DNA of 64,000 nucleotides, from NCBI RefSeq assembly GCF_030733685.1, contig NZ_JASHIM010000001.1:248001-312000 (forward strand). The letters run 5' to 3'. Source of the stretch: Roseovarius sp. MMSF_3281 (GTDB lineage Bacteria; Pseudomonadota; Alphaproteobacteria; Rhodobacterales; Rhodobacteraceae). The position numbers and the translations under genes are program-made. This document shows positions 1 through 7,731 of this stretch, piece by piece. Below the pieces are notes generated by a model. It was not told the origin of the DNA. It saw only the letters and a list, made by a program, of their open reading frames with translations, and did no database searches. Each line of letters begins with the position of its first letter. Position 1 is the stretch's first letter.

Positions 1-170
1 GCGCCTTGGACCGGGTGTTGATTTCAGGTCGCTATGTCATACCGATTCACAGCTATGCCATTGGCCGCATTGCCCATTTGCGCGAATTGCGCTATCCACA
101 GGATCGCTTACCGATCTACGGGGATGGCATCGGCTTTCTCCCCACGGTTTGGTGGCACGAGGCAGAATAA
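1..170 (+). CDS. Extracellular solute-binding protein, family 5 (C-terminal end only)
   Basis: This is the 3' end of a gene that begins before the window. The frame running through position 3 is open from the window edge and ends with TAA at 168-170. The last 55 residues include ALDRVL, GRYVIPIHSYAIGRIAH and a terminal FLPTVWWHEAE. These resemble the C-termini of YejA-like periplasmic binding proteins of peptide/microcin C importers, where the ALDRVL segment and tryptophan-rich end are typical. It would bind a peptide-like ligand in the periplasm for an ABC importer encoded upstream or elsewhere. Family 5 assignment is likely; the substrate cannot be judged from this fragment. Confidence 0.65.
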   Translation, partial: ALDRVLISGRYVIPIHSYAIGRIAHLRELRYPQDRLPIYGDGIGFLPTVWWHEAE

Positions 171-203
171 GAAGCAGTCTTGATAAACAAGAGGCACGAA
201 GCC

Positions 204-317
204 ATGAAGAAACTGATCGCTTTCGCCCTGATCGCGACATTGGCCGGTTGCGCAACCGTCGACGGCGTCGGCCGCGATATTTCTGGCGCGGCACGCGGGG
301 TCCAAAGCTGGTTCTGA
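204..317 (+). CDS. Entericidin A/B-like small lipoprotein
   Basis: A 37-residue lipoprotein: N-terminal MKK, a hydrophobic stretch, and a lipobox LAGC with Cys16 as the lipidated residue. The short mature part contains VDGVGRDIS and ends in QSWF. Size, lipobox position and the GxGxDI motif match the entericidin family of membrane lipoproteins (EcnA/EcnB), which in enterobacteria form an antidote/toxin pair. In Rhodobacterales a single copy is common and its role is not established. The ATG has GAGG at 191-194 upstream. It is too short for most ORF callers. Confidence 0.75.
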   Translation: MKKLIAFALIATLAGCATVDGVGRDISGAARGVQSWF

Positions 318-397
318 GCTGAACCACTCCACCCCGGCCTACCCGGCTTACTTGATCCCGGCGCATGATCCGCATGATCGCCGCCCATCGTGCTGTT

Positions 398-982
398 TCA
401 TCGGGGCTTTGACGGCAAGAACCGCATGATCTGCTGGGTAACGCCCAACTCCAAAATCGGGCTGAACAGGTCCCGAAGCAGGCTGGGATCGCGGGCAAAC
501 CTTTGATCTTCCCGGCCTGCATCCAGGCAAAGCGTATCATCCAGAAGCGTGGATAAAATCCGTTCATCCAGTATCCAACGCCCCCGGCGCCCTTCCTCCC
601 GATCGCTTTGCTGAAACTCAAGCCAACGCGCCACCCGCTTGCGCGCGGCGATGTCCTGATGCGGATAGGCAAGGTAAAACCCGCTGTTCACCCGCAAACA
701 GATATTGTCCAGGACACGCGCCGCCCCGCGAAACTCCGGTGGGACGTCGCGTTTGCGAATATAGTTGAACCGTTCCGGTTCACCGTTGAAAAACGCCTCA
801 AGGGCCGCCCCAAGGTCGATTCCCTTTTGCGCCATGATCCAGCCAAGCACCGCCTCGGGATGCATTGACCAGTCATAGGCGCGGGCAAGGCCGGGCAAAT
901 CCTCCCGCGGCACCTTTTGGACCAGGGCAAGATGCTCCGCCTCGCTGCCTGTGCTCCAATCGTAGCCCTCAAAAAGGTGCAT
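398..982 (-). CDS. DUF4274-like protein of unknown function
   Basis: A 194-residue soluble protein without signal peptide or membrane segment. Residues about 25-75 (LARAYDWSMHPEAVLGWI, then a stretch ending EAFFNGEPERFN) look like the DUF4274 domain, in which an aromatic-rich helix is followed by a short segment ending in a phenylalanine-rich helix. The rest is rich in arginine and acidic residues and has no catalytic motif I recognise. The gene is divergent from the secreted protein at 1070, and its start codon lies 87 bp from that gene's start, so the two probably share a promoter region. Function unknown; domain assignment is by eye. Confidence 0.7.
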   Translation of the reverse strand: MHLFEGYDWSTGSEAEHLALVQKVPREDLPGLARAYDWSMHPEAVLGWIMAQKGIDLGAALEAFFNGEPERFNYIRKRDVPPEFRGAARVLDNICLRVNSGFYLAYPHQDIAARKRVARWLEFQQSDREEGRRGRWILDERILSTLLDDTLCLDAGREDQRFARDPSLLRDLFSPILELGVTQQIMRFLPSKPR

Positions 983-1069
983 TCCGTTTCTCCGAAACCG
1001 ACGTTAGGCTTATTGCATGGTGAACAAGGTGAAATTGCACCGCGAAAACGCTCAGATTTTGGAGCAATT

Positions 1070-1783
1070 GTGACGGTCTTGCGGCCATCGGCATGGGGCG
1101 CTCTTTTTCTCTGCGGGCTCACCGGTATCCTTCCAGGTGCCTTGCACGCGCAAGCCATCGAACCTGTCCCCTATGCCGATCTGCAATCGACGCTGCAGGC
1201 GCGCATAACCTTCGACACTCTCCCGCGACAACCTGAACCCGGGTTCAAGTTTGACGCGGCCATGCGGCTTGGCAGGGCATGGATGGGGCAGCATTTTGAC
1301 GGTCAATCACGGCACAACCGTGGCGGCTTTGATCATGTCACCGGCACCCCCGATGCCCCGCTCCGCGTCCAACCCGGCGCGCGTGGTCAAAACCTCTCGG
1401 TCGCATATCACCAGGGCTTTGAAAGCAATGCACTTTTCCCTCTTGGCCCGGCCGGGTTCCCTAGCCTTTCGGCGCGTGGCGAAGGGGCCGTTGCCCTGCT
1501 GTTCGACCAAGGCCAGCACGCCTTGGCGTTGAAGGTTCATTCCGATTACGTCAGTCCCTTGGGCCGCGCCCCCGAACCCGGCCAGGTATTCCTGACGCTC
1601 TACACCCGCCAGGGCATGGTCATCGCCCGCCATACACGGCCCTTGCGCCCCGGCATCACCCAAATCGGCCTGCGCCGCGCCAATGGTCTGCCCGATATCG
1701 CCGGTGTACTGATCACCAATGACGACCCCGGCGGGATTGCCATTGACGATATCCTCTATCAAACTGCCCCTGCTGCATTCTGA
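1070..1783 (+). CDS. Secreted beta-sandwich protein, function unknown
   Basis: A protein of 237 residues from a GTG start. I place the start at 1070 because GGAG at 1061-1064 is correctly spaced and because translation from there gives a clean signal peptide (LRPSAWGALFLCGLTGIL, cleavage after ALHA). Longer in-frame extensions would run over the divergent gene. The mature part has LQARITFDTLP, GGFDHVTGTPDAPLRV, FPSLSARGEGAVALLFDQ, VFLTLYTRQG and a terminal IAGVLITNDDPGGIAIDDILY. This arrangement resembles the jelly-roll domain of many PEP-CTERM proteins (calcium or sugar-binding type folds), but no PEP-CTERM tail is present. It is probably periplasmic or extracellular. No enzymatic motif seen. 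Confidence 0.7.
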   Translation: MTVLRPSAWGALFLCGLTGILPGALHAQAIEPVPYADLQSTLQARITFDTLPRQPEPGFKFDAAMRLGRAWMGQHFDGQSRHNRGGFDHVTGTPDAPLRVQPGARGQNLSVAYHQGFESNALFPLGPAGFPSLSARGEGAVALLFDQGQHALALKVHSDYVSPLGRAPEPGQVFLTLYTRQGMVIARHTRPLRPGITQIGLRRANGLPDIAGVLITNDDPGGIAIDDILYQTAPAAF

Positions 1784-1796
1784 ACCGGAGGGATAG

Positions 1797-2090
1797 ATGC
1801 CAAAAGGCTACTGGGTGGGACACATGGAAATTGATGGCCCCGCACAATACGAAAACTACAAAACCGCGAATGCGGCCCCCTTCGCGGAATACGGCGCACG
1901 CTTCCTTGCCCGTGGCGGCCCGTTTGAATGTGTCGAGGGCGAAACCCGCGCCCGCACCGTGATCATCGAATTTCCCAGCTATCAGGCCGCGCTTGATTGC
2001 TATAACTCCGACGCATACCAAAAGGCCAAGGCCCTGCGCGATCCCGTGGCGCGCGGTGATCTGGTCATCGTCGAAGGCTACGAAGGATAA
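1797..2090 (+). CDS. DUF1330 domain-containing protein
   Basis: A 97-residue protein that is a complete DUF1330 domain, a dimeric alpha/beta-barrel (ferredoxin-like) fold. Diagnostic segments are MPKGYWVGHMEI at the N-terminus, YENYKTANAAPFAEYGARFLARGG, the conserved RTVIIEFPSYQAALDCYNS and DLVIVEGYEG at the end. Family members are of unknown function. It starts 13 bp after the secreted protein and ends 5 bp before the first TerB gene, so it is likely part of one transcript with its neighbours. GGAGG at 1788-1792 serves as ribosome binding site. Confidence 0.9.
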   Translation: MPKGYWVGHMEIDGPAQYENYKTANAAPFAEYGARFLARGGPFECVEGETRARTVIIEFPSYQAALDCYNSDAYQKAKALRDPVARGDLVIVEGYEG

Positions 2091-2095
2091 AGCGC

Positions 2096-2545
2096 ATGTT
2101 CCAAGGCATCCTGAACGCCCTCAAGGCGCCCACGCCGCAACCCCTGCCCGAACCCGACGCCAAGCTGGCCCTTGGTGCGCTGCTGGTTCGCGTGGCACTG
2201 TCCGATCACCGTTACCGTGTCGAGGAAATCGGCCGGATCGACTGGCTGCTGGCACGGATCAACGGCCTTAACCCGGTTGAGGCCGCCAAGATGCGCGCCA
2301 CCTGTGAAAAGCTTGAAAAACAAGCCCCCGACACCCAGGATTTCGCCCACCTCATCCGCGAAACCGTCAGTTTCAACGCCCGCATCGACGCGCTTGAAGC
2401 GATGTGGGAAGTCGCGCTTGCCGATGGTGTTCGCCAGGACGAAGAAGTGGCCGTTGTCCAGGCCGCGCAAGAGGCCCTCGGCCTCTCGCAACATGACAGC
2501 GACGCCGCCCGCGCCCGCGCCGAATCCGAAATGAAACCGGGCTGA
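2096..2545 (+). CDS. TerB-family protein, first of a tandem pair
   Basis: A 149-residue all-helical protein of the TerB (tellurite-resistance B-like) fold. It shows the typical repeat of acidic helices: ALLVRVALSDHRYRVEEI near the N-terminus and ALEAMWEVALADGVRQDEE near the C-terminus. In TerB the two paired helices with D/E residues bind divalent metal. The next gene is a clear paralogue with the same landmarks (ALLVRLARSDNDY, IEALWQVALADGERDQHED). Rhodobacterales carry such pairs outside any ter operon, so tellurite resistance itself is not implied. Role unknown; a cytoplasmic metal-binding or membrane-stress role is only a guess. Confidence 0.8.
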   Translation: MFQGILNALKAPTPQPLPEPDAKLALGALLVRVALSDHRYRVEEIGRIDWLLARINGLNPVEAAKMRATCEKLEKQAPDTQDFAHLIRETVSFNARIDALEAMWEVALADGVRQDEEVAVVQAAQEALGLSQHDSDAARARAESEMKPG

Positions 2546-2582
2546 CACTGGCCCCCGCCGCGATAAGGCTTATATTCCCCCC

Positions 2583-3023
2583 ATGTTTGCAGATTTCATC
2601 AAATCCCTGTTTCAGGATGATCCCGAACCTCTCACCGATCACGACGCGCGTATTCCGTTGACGGCCCTTCTGGTGCGCTTGGCGCGGTCCGACAACGATT
2701 ATGCCGCCGCCGAGATGATCCGCATCGAACAAATCGCGCAAACCCGTTTCGGCCTGACCAAGCCCGAGGCCTCCCGCCTGCGTGCCGATGCCGAACAGTT
2801 CGAGTCCGAGGCCCCCGATACCGTCCGCTTCACCCGCGCCATCAAAGAGGCCGTGCCCTATGAAGCCCGCATCGGGGTGATCGAGGCCCTGTGGCAGGTG
2901 GCCCTTGCCGACGGCGAGCGCGACCAACACGAAGATGCCCTGATCCGATTGGCGGCCAATCTTCTGGGGGTGAACGATCGCGATAGCGCGCTGGCCCGTC
3001 AACGGGTCGATACCCAAGGCTGA
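2583..3023 (+). CDS. TerB-family protein, second of a tandem pair
   Basis: A 146-residue TerB-like helical protein, paralogous to the gene just upstream (2096-2545). The conserved block LTALLVRLARSDNDYAAAE aligns with LGALLVRVALSDHRYRVEE of the partner, and EALWQVALADGERDQHE aligns with EAMWEVALADGVRQDEE. The N-termini also match (MFADFIKSLFQDDPEPL against MFQGILNALKAPTPQPL). The pair therefore arose by tandem duplication. The 37-bp gap between them carries no terminator I can see, so they are probably co-transcribed. The two may form a heterodimer; this is inference. Confidence 0.8.
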   Translation: MFADFIKSLFQDDPEPLTDHDARIPLTALLVRLARSDNDYAAAEMIRIEQIAQTRFGLTKPEASRLRADAEQFESEAPDTVRFTRAIKEAVPYEARIGVIEALWQVALADGERDQHEDALIRLAANLLGVNDRDSALARQRVDTQG

Positions 3024-3126
3024 CAACACCCTCCAAAATGGGCTGACCCTGCGTCAGAACGGCGGAATTTTCCCCGTTGCCTCCGTTTTGCAAGTTGCAT
3101 CGCGCCATTTTTTCGGCCCTATTGTC

Positions 3127-3936
3127 GTGTCAGAATGTAAATCACTCACGGATGCTGCCTTGGCCAACGACACGCCCGTCATCGAAATTCGCAACCTGCA
3201 CAAGGCCTATGGTGCGCTCGAAGTGATCAAGGGCGTGGATATCACCGCCCACAAGGGCGATGTGATCTCGCTGATCGGCTCCTCCGGCTCGGGCAAATCC
3301 ACCATCCTGCGCTGCGCCAACCTTCTGGAAGACAGTCAGCAGGGCGATATCCTTTTCAAGGGCGAGCCGGTGAAATGGCGCGGTGAGGGCCTGCACCGCC
3401 ACCCCGCCGACCCGCATCAGGTGCTGCGCATCCGTACGAACCTGTCCATGGTCTTTCAACAGTTCAACCTTTGGGCCCATATGACCGTTCTGCAAAACGT
3501 CATGGAAGCCCCGGTAACCGTGCTTGGCCGCGACCGCGCCGAGGTGGAAGAAGCCGCCCGTGGTTACCTCGACAAGGTCGGCATCGGCGACAAGGCCGAT
3601 GTCTACCCCGCGCAGATGTCCGGCGGCCAGCAACAGCGCGCGGCCATCGCCCGCGCGCTTTGCATGGAACCCGAGGCGCTTTTGTTCGATGAACCCACCT
3701 CCGCCCTCGACCCCGAGCTGGAACAAGAGGTGGTCCGCGTCATCAAGGATCTGGCCTCCGAAGGGCGCACCATGATGATCGTCACCCACGATATGAAAAT
3801 GGCGGCGGATGTTTCCGATCACGTCGTTTTCCTGCACCAGGGGCTGATCGAGGAACAGGGCGCACCCGATGCCCTCTTCGGCGCCCCCAAATCCGAGCGG
3901 CTGCAACAGTTCTTAAGTTCGACAATGGCCGCTTGA
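3127..3936 (+). CDS. Polar amino-acid ABC transporter, ATP-binding protein (HisP/OccP type)
   Basis: The ATPase of an inner-membrane importer. From the GTG at 3127 it has 269 residues: Walker A GSSGSGKST at about 51-59, Q-loop FQQFNLWAHMT, signature MSGGQQQRAAIARAL, Walker B ALLFDEPTSALDP, H-loop VTHD. The internal GEPVKWRGEGLHRHPADPHQVLRI segment is typical of the histidine/octopine/arginine subfamily. Start choice is uncertain: TTG at 3088 would add 13 residues and TTG at 3160 would remove 11, and none has a strong Shine-Dalgarno sequence. It leads an operon with the binding protein and two permeases. The substrate is probably a basic or polar amino acid; it cannot be fixed from sequence. 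Confidence 0.9.
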   Translation: MSECKSLTDAALANDTPVIEIRNLHKAYGALEVIKGVDITAHKGDVISLIGSSGSGKSTILRCANLLEDSQQGDILFKGEPVKWRGEGLHRHPADPHQVLRIRTNLSMVFQQFNLWAHMTVLQNVMEAPVTVLGRDRAEVEEAARGYLDKVGIGDKADVYPAQMSGGQQQRAAIARALCMEPEALLFDEPTSALDPELEQEVVRVIKDLASEGRTMMIVTHDMKMAADVSDHVVFLHQGLIEEQGAPDALFGAPKSERLQQFLSSTMAA

Positions 3937-3962
3937 TCCAACCAACCAAAGGGAGAAACTTT

Positions 3963-4679
3963 ATGAAGAAACTGATCCTCTCCACCGCGGCACTGGCCTT
4001 TACCGCCAGCTTCGCCATGGCACAGGACGTCGTCCGCATGGGCACCGAGGGCGCATACCCTCCGTGGAACTTCCTCAACGACGCGGGCGAGGTTGACGGG
4101 TTCGAGCGCGAACTGGGCGATGAACTGTGCAAGCGCGCCGAACTCAACTGCGAATGGGTAACCAACGAATGGGATTCGATCATTCCCAACCTCGTTTCGG
4201 GCAACTACGACGTGATCATCGCGGGTATGTCCATTACCGACGAACGCGATGAAGTGATTGATTTCACTCAAAATTACACGCCGCCCGACCCCTCGGCCTA
4301 TGCCGCGATGTCCGATGACGTGGATGTTGAAAACGGTGTGATCGCCGCACAGACCGGCACCATCCAGGCAGGCTATATCGCCGACTCCGGCGCGACCCTG
4401 ATCGAATTCGCCTCGCCCGAGGAAACGCTGGCCGCCGTTCGTAACGGCGAGGCCGACGCGGTGCTGGCCGATAAATCCTTCCTCGTGCCCTTTGTCGATG
4501 AAGACCCCGACCTTGTCTTTACCGGCCCCGACGTGCCGCTTGGCGGTGGCGTGGGCATGGGCGTTCGCGAATCCGACACCGAACTTCGCGAAACCTTCGA
4601 CGCCGCCATCCAGTCGATGAAAGACGATGGCTCGCTCAACGAAATGATCACCAAGTGGGACGTCTCTTCCACCTTCTGA
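3963..4679 (+). CDS. Polar amino-acid ABC transporter, periplasmic binding protein
   Basis: A 238-residue periplasmic solute-binding protein (family 3, SBP_bac_3). ATG at 3963 follows GGGAGAAA at 3951-3958. The signal peptide MKKLILSTAALAFTASFAMA is cleaved before QDVVRMG. Hallmarks of the family are GTEGAYPPWNFLNDAGEVDGFE, the hinge MSITDERDEVIDFTQNY, and GEADAVLADKSFLVPFV near the C-terminus. The ligand would be a polar or basic amino acid, since the TEGAYPPWNF pocket is shared with lysine/arginine/ornithine and octopine/nopaline binding proteins. It captures substrate in the periplasm for the two permeases downstream. Confidence 0.92.
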   Translation: MKKLILSTAALAFTASFAMAQDVVRMGTEGAYPPWNFLNDAGEVDGFERELGDELCKRAELNCEWVTNEWDSIIPNLVSGNYDVIIAGMSITDERDEVIDFTQNYTPPDPSAYAAMSDDVDVENGVIAAQTGTIQAGYIADSGATLIEFASPEETLAAVRNGEADAVLADKSFLVPFVDEDPDLVFTGPDVPLGGGVGMGVRESDTELRETFDAAIQSMKDDGSLNEMITKWDVSSTF

Positions 4680-4695
4680 TCACACGACCCCGACG

Positions 4696-4721
4696 GAGGC
4701 CCGCGCGGCCTCTGTCTCTCT
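4696..4721 (+). terminator. Hairpin between binding-protein and permease genes
   Basis: GAGGCC at 4696-4701 pairs with GGCCTC at 4707-4712 across a CGCGC loop. It is followed by a pyrimidine stretch (TGTCTCTCTTTTC). It sits just after the binding-protein stop codon and before the first permease. Such hairpins in ABC operons usually act as partial terminators or 3' stabilisers, so that the binding protein is made in excess over the membrane subunits. The role is inferred; the structure is directly visible. Confidence 0.5.
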
Positions 4722-4735
4722 TTTCGGGCCGATAA

Positions 4736-5620
4736 ATGTTTTCCTACTGCGCCGATCCATCCACGCTGACGGGCCTCACATGGCTCTCGTGCTACCTGAC
4801 CACGGGCAAGCACATGGCCTTCTATACCTCCTTCGGCGTGGTGCTGTTGCTTCTGGCCATCACCGCACCCACCGCGCTGGCCTTCGGGTTTGGCGGGGCC
4901 GCGGCGGCGCGTTCACGGTTCCTGCCGATGCAACTTTTCGGCAAGGGTTATATCGCCATCGTGCGCGGCGTGCCCGACATCGCCTTTTTCCTGTTTTTCG
5001 TCATCGCCCTCGATCAGGGTTTTGAATGGCTGCGGCATCAGGTGCTTTGCCCCGACTGGGATCAACCCATCCGGCAGGGCAATGATTTCGTTGTCTGCCA
5101 GGCGGCCAAACTGCCCCTGGGCAACGCGCCGCAATGGATACATGAGGTCTATGGATTCCTTCTCGCGATGCTGACCTTCGCCATCGTCTTCGGCGCCTTC
5201 GCGGCCAATGTCCTATTCGGCGCCATGCGCGCGGTACCGCACGCCCAACTGGAAACCGCCGAGGCCTATGGCATGACCCGCCGCCAGACCTTCTGGCGTA
5301 TCCTCGTCCCGCAAATGTGGGTCTATGCCCTGCCCGGCCTTTCCAACCTCTGGATGGTGCTGATCAAGGCCACGCCGCTGTTGTTCCTGCTGGGGGTCGA
5401 AGACATCGTCTATTGGGCGCGCGAACTGGGGGCCACGGCCAACCCGCGCTTCACCCAGTACCCGCACGGCGACTGGCGCATGTGGTACTTCCTTGCGCTG
5501 CTGATCTTCTACCTCGGGTTCACGCGTGTTTCCGAGGTGCTGCTCGAACGCCTGATGCAAAAGCTGACCCACGGCCAGGCCACCACCGGCGGCGAAGCGC
5601 AACGAAAGGCGGCGACATGA
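4736..5620 (+). CDS. Polar amino-acid ABC transporter, permease 1
   Basis: A 294-residue inner-membrane permease of the HisMQ/GlnP type. It has a first hydrophobic segment around residues 25-50 (YTSFGVVLLLLAITAPTALA), further segments at about 70-95 and 135-160, and the EAA loop NVLFGAMRAVPHAQLETAEAYGMTRRQTF split across residues 160-190. The loop contacts the ATPase. The central insertion (CPDWDQPIRQGNDFVVCQAA) is longer than in E. coli HisQ. The weak ribosome binding site and the hairpin just upstream suggest lower expression than the binding protein. It overlaps the next permease by four bases (ATGA). Confidence 0.9.
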   Translation: MFSYCADPSTLTGLTWLSCYLTTGKHMAFYTSFGVVLLLLAITAPTALAFGFGGAAAARSRFLPMQLFGKGYIAIVRGVPDIAFFLFFVIALDQGFEWLRHQVLCPDWDQPIRQGNDFVVCQAAKLPLGNAPQWIHEVYGFLLAMLTFAIVFGAFAANVLFGAMRAVPHAQLETAEAYGMTRRQTFWRILVPQMWVYALPGLSNLWMVLIKATPLLFLLGVEDIVYWARELGATANPRFTQYPHGDWRMWYFLALLIFYLGFTRVSEVLLERLMQKLTHGQATTGGEAQRKAAT

Positions 5621-6423
5621 GCTGCTGGGAAACCATCGCGGATTACGGATTGCGCAGCCTCGGTATCGGCGAACGCCTCCTGCCGCGCGAAAACTTCACG
5701 CTTTGCCAACAGGTTACGCTGATTGGCTCGGGCCTTTTGTGGAACATCTACTTCGGCGTACTGGCGCTTCTAAGCGGGTTTTTCCTTGCCACCGCCGTGG
5801 CGCTTGGCAAGTTCTCGAACAACCGGGTTCTGCGCAAAGCTTCGGAATGGTTCATCTTCGTTTTCCGCGGCTCACCGCTTTTTATCCAGTTCTTCTTTGC
5901 CTATTTCGCCTTCCAATCGCTGAAATCGGTCTACCCGTTCTTTGACCCCTTCACCGCCGCATGGCTGGGCGCCCTGATCGTGCTTTTCCTCAACACCGCC
6001 GCCTACTCGGGCGAGATCTTTTACGGCGCGCTGCGCTCCATCCCAAAGGGCGATGTCGAGGCCGCCGATGCCTATGGTTTTTCGGGCTGGGCGCGCTTTC
6101 GGCGGATCGTCTGGCCCACCATGCTGCGGCTGGCATGGCCCGCCTACACGAACGAGGCGATCTTCCTGTTCCACGCCACGACGCTGGTCTTCTTCTCGGG
6201 CTTCCCGGCGTGGCAACAACGCGGCGATGCGCTCTATTACGCCAGCTACTTCGCCGACAAGACCTTCAACCCCTTCGTCCCCTATCCGATCCTTGCCGGG
6301 TACTTCATCCTGCTGACCTTGCTGATCATCGCGATCTTCGGGTTGATCAACAAACGCCTCAATCGGCACCTGCCCCAAGCGGCCAAGCGTGGGCTGAAAT
6401 TTCGGATGAACCTGATCCGTTGA
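5617..6423 (+). CDS. Polar amino-acid ABC transporter, permease 2
   Basis: A 268-residue partner permease of the HisMQ family. The start ATG at 5617 overlaps the previous stop codon (ATGA), indicating translational coupling. Membrane segments include LLWNIYFGVLALLSGFFLAT, FIFVFRGSPLFIQFFFAYFA and a C-terminal PILAGYFILLTLLIIAIFGL. The EAA loop is AAYSGEIFYGALRSIPKGD followed by VEAADAYGFSGW. The conserved RGSP motif in the third segment is the family's best marker. Together with the three genes upstream it completes the importer (ATPase, binding protein, two permeases). Its end is followed by a run of four palindromes. Confidence 0.92.
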   Translation: MSCWETIADYGLRSLGIGERLLPRENFTLCQQVTLIGSGLLWNIYFGVLALLSGFFLATAVALGKFSNNRVLRKASEWFIFVFRGSPLFIQFFFAYFAFQSLKSVYPFFDPFTAAWLGALIVLFLNTAAYSGEIFYGALRSIPKGDVEAADAYGFSGWARFRRIVWPTMLRLAWPAYTNEAIFLFHATTLVFFSGFPAWQQRGDALYYASYFADKTFNPFVPYPILAGYFILLTLLIIAIFGLINKRLNRHLPQAAKRGLKFRMNLIR

Positions 6424-6433
6424 AACCACGGGC

Positions 6434-6529
6434 CAAGCCCGTTCGAACGGGCTTGCACCACGCGGTTTCGAAACCGCGTCAAAAGGGCCTTCTAAGGCCC
6501 TTGCCCCAAGCCGCTTCGAAGCGGCTTGG
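6434..6529. repeat. Four consecutive perfect palindromes between convergent genes
   Basis: Four inverted repeats stand end to end in the 109-bp gap between a permease and ispG. They are at 6434-6455 (22-bp perfect palindrome), 6460-6479 (20 bp, perfect), 6483-6502 (two 9-bp arms around CT) and 6506-6529 (24 bp, perfect). Three have the same TTCGAA centre, but their arms differ, so they are not copies of one another. Each forms a strong hairpin in either transcript. They probably end both converging transcripts. Confidence 0.85.
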
Positions 6530-6532
6530 ATG

Positions 6533-7663
6533 TCATTCCGCCGCTGTCGCCTCGGCTTCCCCGGCCTCGATCTCTTCGGCGCGTTTCTCGACTTGCTCGA
6601 CGATATGGTCGATCATCTGGTCGTTGGTCATCTTGTGGCTGGCCTTGCCCGCCAGATAAACCATACCGCTGCCTGCGCCGCCGCCGGTAAAGCCCACGTC
6701 GGTCATCAGGGCCTCGCCGGGGCCATTCACCACGCAGCCGATAATGCTCAGGCTCATCGGTGTCTTGATATGCTCCAGCCGTTGCTCAAGCGTCTCAACG
6801 GTCTTGATCACGTCAAAGCCCTGCCGCGCGCAGCTTGGGCAGGAAATGATGTTCACCCCGCGATGCCGCAAGCCCAGAGATTTCAATATCTCATAGCCGA
6901 CCTTGACCTCTTCCACCGGATCGGCCGACAGGCTCACGCGCAGGGTATCGCCAATCCCCATCCACAACAGGTTGCCCATGCCGATCGAGGATTTGATCGT
7001 CCCGCTCATCAATCCCCCCGCCTCGGTGATCCCAAGGTGAATCGGCGCGTCACAGGCCTCGGCCAATTGCTGATAAGCGGCGGCGGCCATGAAGACGTCA
7101 CTGGCCTTCACGCTGATCTTGAACTCGTGGAAATCATTGTCCTGCAGGATGCGCATATGCTCCATGCCGGATTCGACCATGGCATCGGGGCAAGGCTCGC
7201 CGTATTTTTCCAAAAGATGCTTTTCCAAGCTTCCGGCATTCACCCCGATCCGCATGGAACAGCCATGATCTCGTGCCGCCGCGATCACCTCGCGCACGCG
7301 CTTTTCATCCCCGATATTGCCCGGGTTGATCCGCAAACAGGCCGCCCCGGCCTCGGCCGCCTCGACCCCGCGCCGGTAATGGAAATGGATATCGGCCACG
7401 ATAGGCACCGGGCTTTCGCGCACGATCTCTTTCAGGGCCTTGGCGCTTGCCTCATCCGGGACCGAAACCCGCACGATATCCGCCCCCACTTCGGCAGCGG
7501 CCTGCACCTGTGCGACGGTGGCCGCGACATCGGTGGTATCGGTATTGGTCATGGTCTGCACCGAAATCGGCGCATCGCCCCCGACAGGGACGTTGCCCAC
7601 GTGAATCTGGCGGCTCTTGCGGCGATAGACATTGCGCCACGGACGAATGTGATTGAGCGACAT
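6533..7663 (-). CDS. ispG: 4-hydroxy-3-methylbut-2-en-1-yl diphosphate synthase (flavodoxin)
   Basis: IspG (GcpE) converts methylerythritol cyclodiphosphate to HMBPP in the cytoplasm, the penultimate step of the non-mevalonate isoprenoid pathway. It has 376 residues. The N-terminal TIM barrel begins [17 protein letters not shown] and has [14 protein letters not shown]. The [4Fe-4S] ligands are visible in CPSCARQG and CVVNGPGEA (three Cys plus Glu). The window also holds ispDF of the same pathway. ispG follows the rodZ-like gene with a 68-bp gap, an arrangement conserved in many alphaproteobacteria. Cluster supply links it to the suf operon. Confidence 0.97.
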   Translation of the reverse strand: MSLNHIRPWRNVYRRKSRQIHVGNVPVGGDAPISVQTMTNTDTTDVAATVAQVQAAAEVGADIVRVSVPDEASAKALKEIVRESPVPIVADIHFHYRRGVEAAEAGAACLRINPGNIGDEKRVREVIAAARDHGCSMRIGVNAGSLEKHLLEKYGEPCPDAMVESGMEHMRILQDNDFHEFKISVKASDVFMAAAAYQQLAEACDAPIHLGITEAGGLMSGTIKSSIGMGNLLWMGIGDTLRVSLSADPVEEVKVGYEILKSLGLRHRGVNIISCPSCARQGFDVIKTVETLEQRLEHIKTPMSLSIIGCVVNGPGEALMTDVGFTGGGAGSGMVYLAGKASHKMTNDQMIDHIVEQVEKRAEEIEAGEAEATAAE

Positions 7664-7731
7664 CAGGCCCCCTTCAGGGATTGGATACTGTCTTCACGGG
7701 GCAAGATAGGGCGCATGCCCCGGGGCTGCAA

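Noticed and set aside
37-672. Minus-strand frame of 211 codons
   Set aside because: It covers the end of the binding protein and the small lipoprotein on the other strand, and it has no recognisable domain.
2096-3023. Tellurite-resistance operon
   Set aside because: Only TerB-like proteins are present; terC, terD, terZ and other ter genes are absent.
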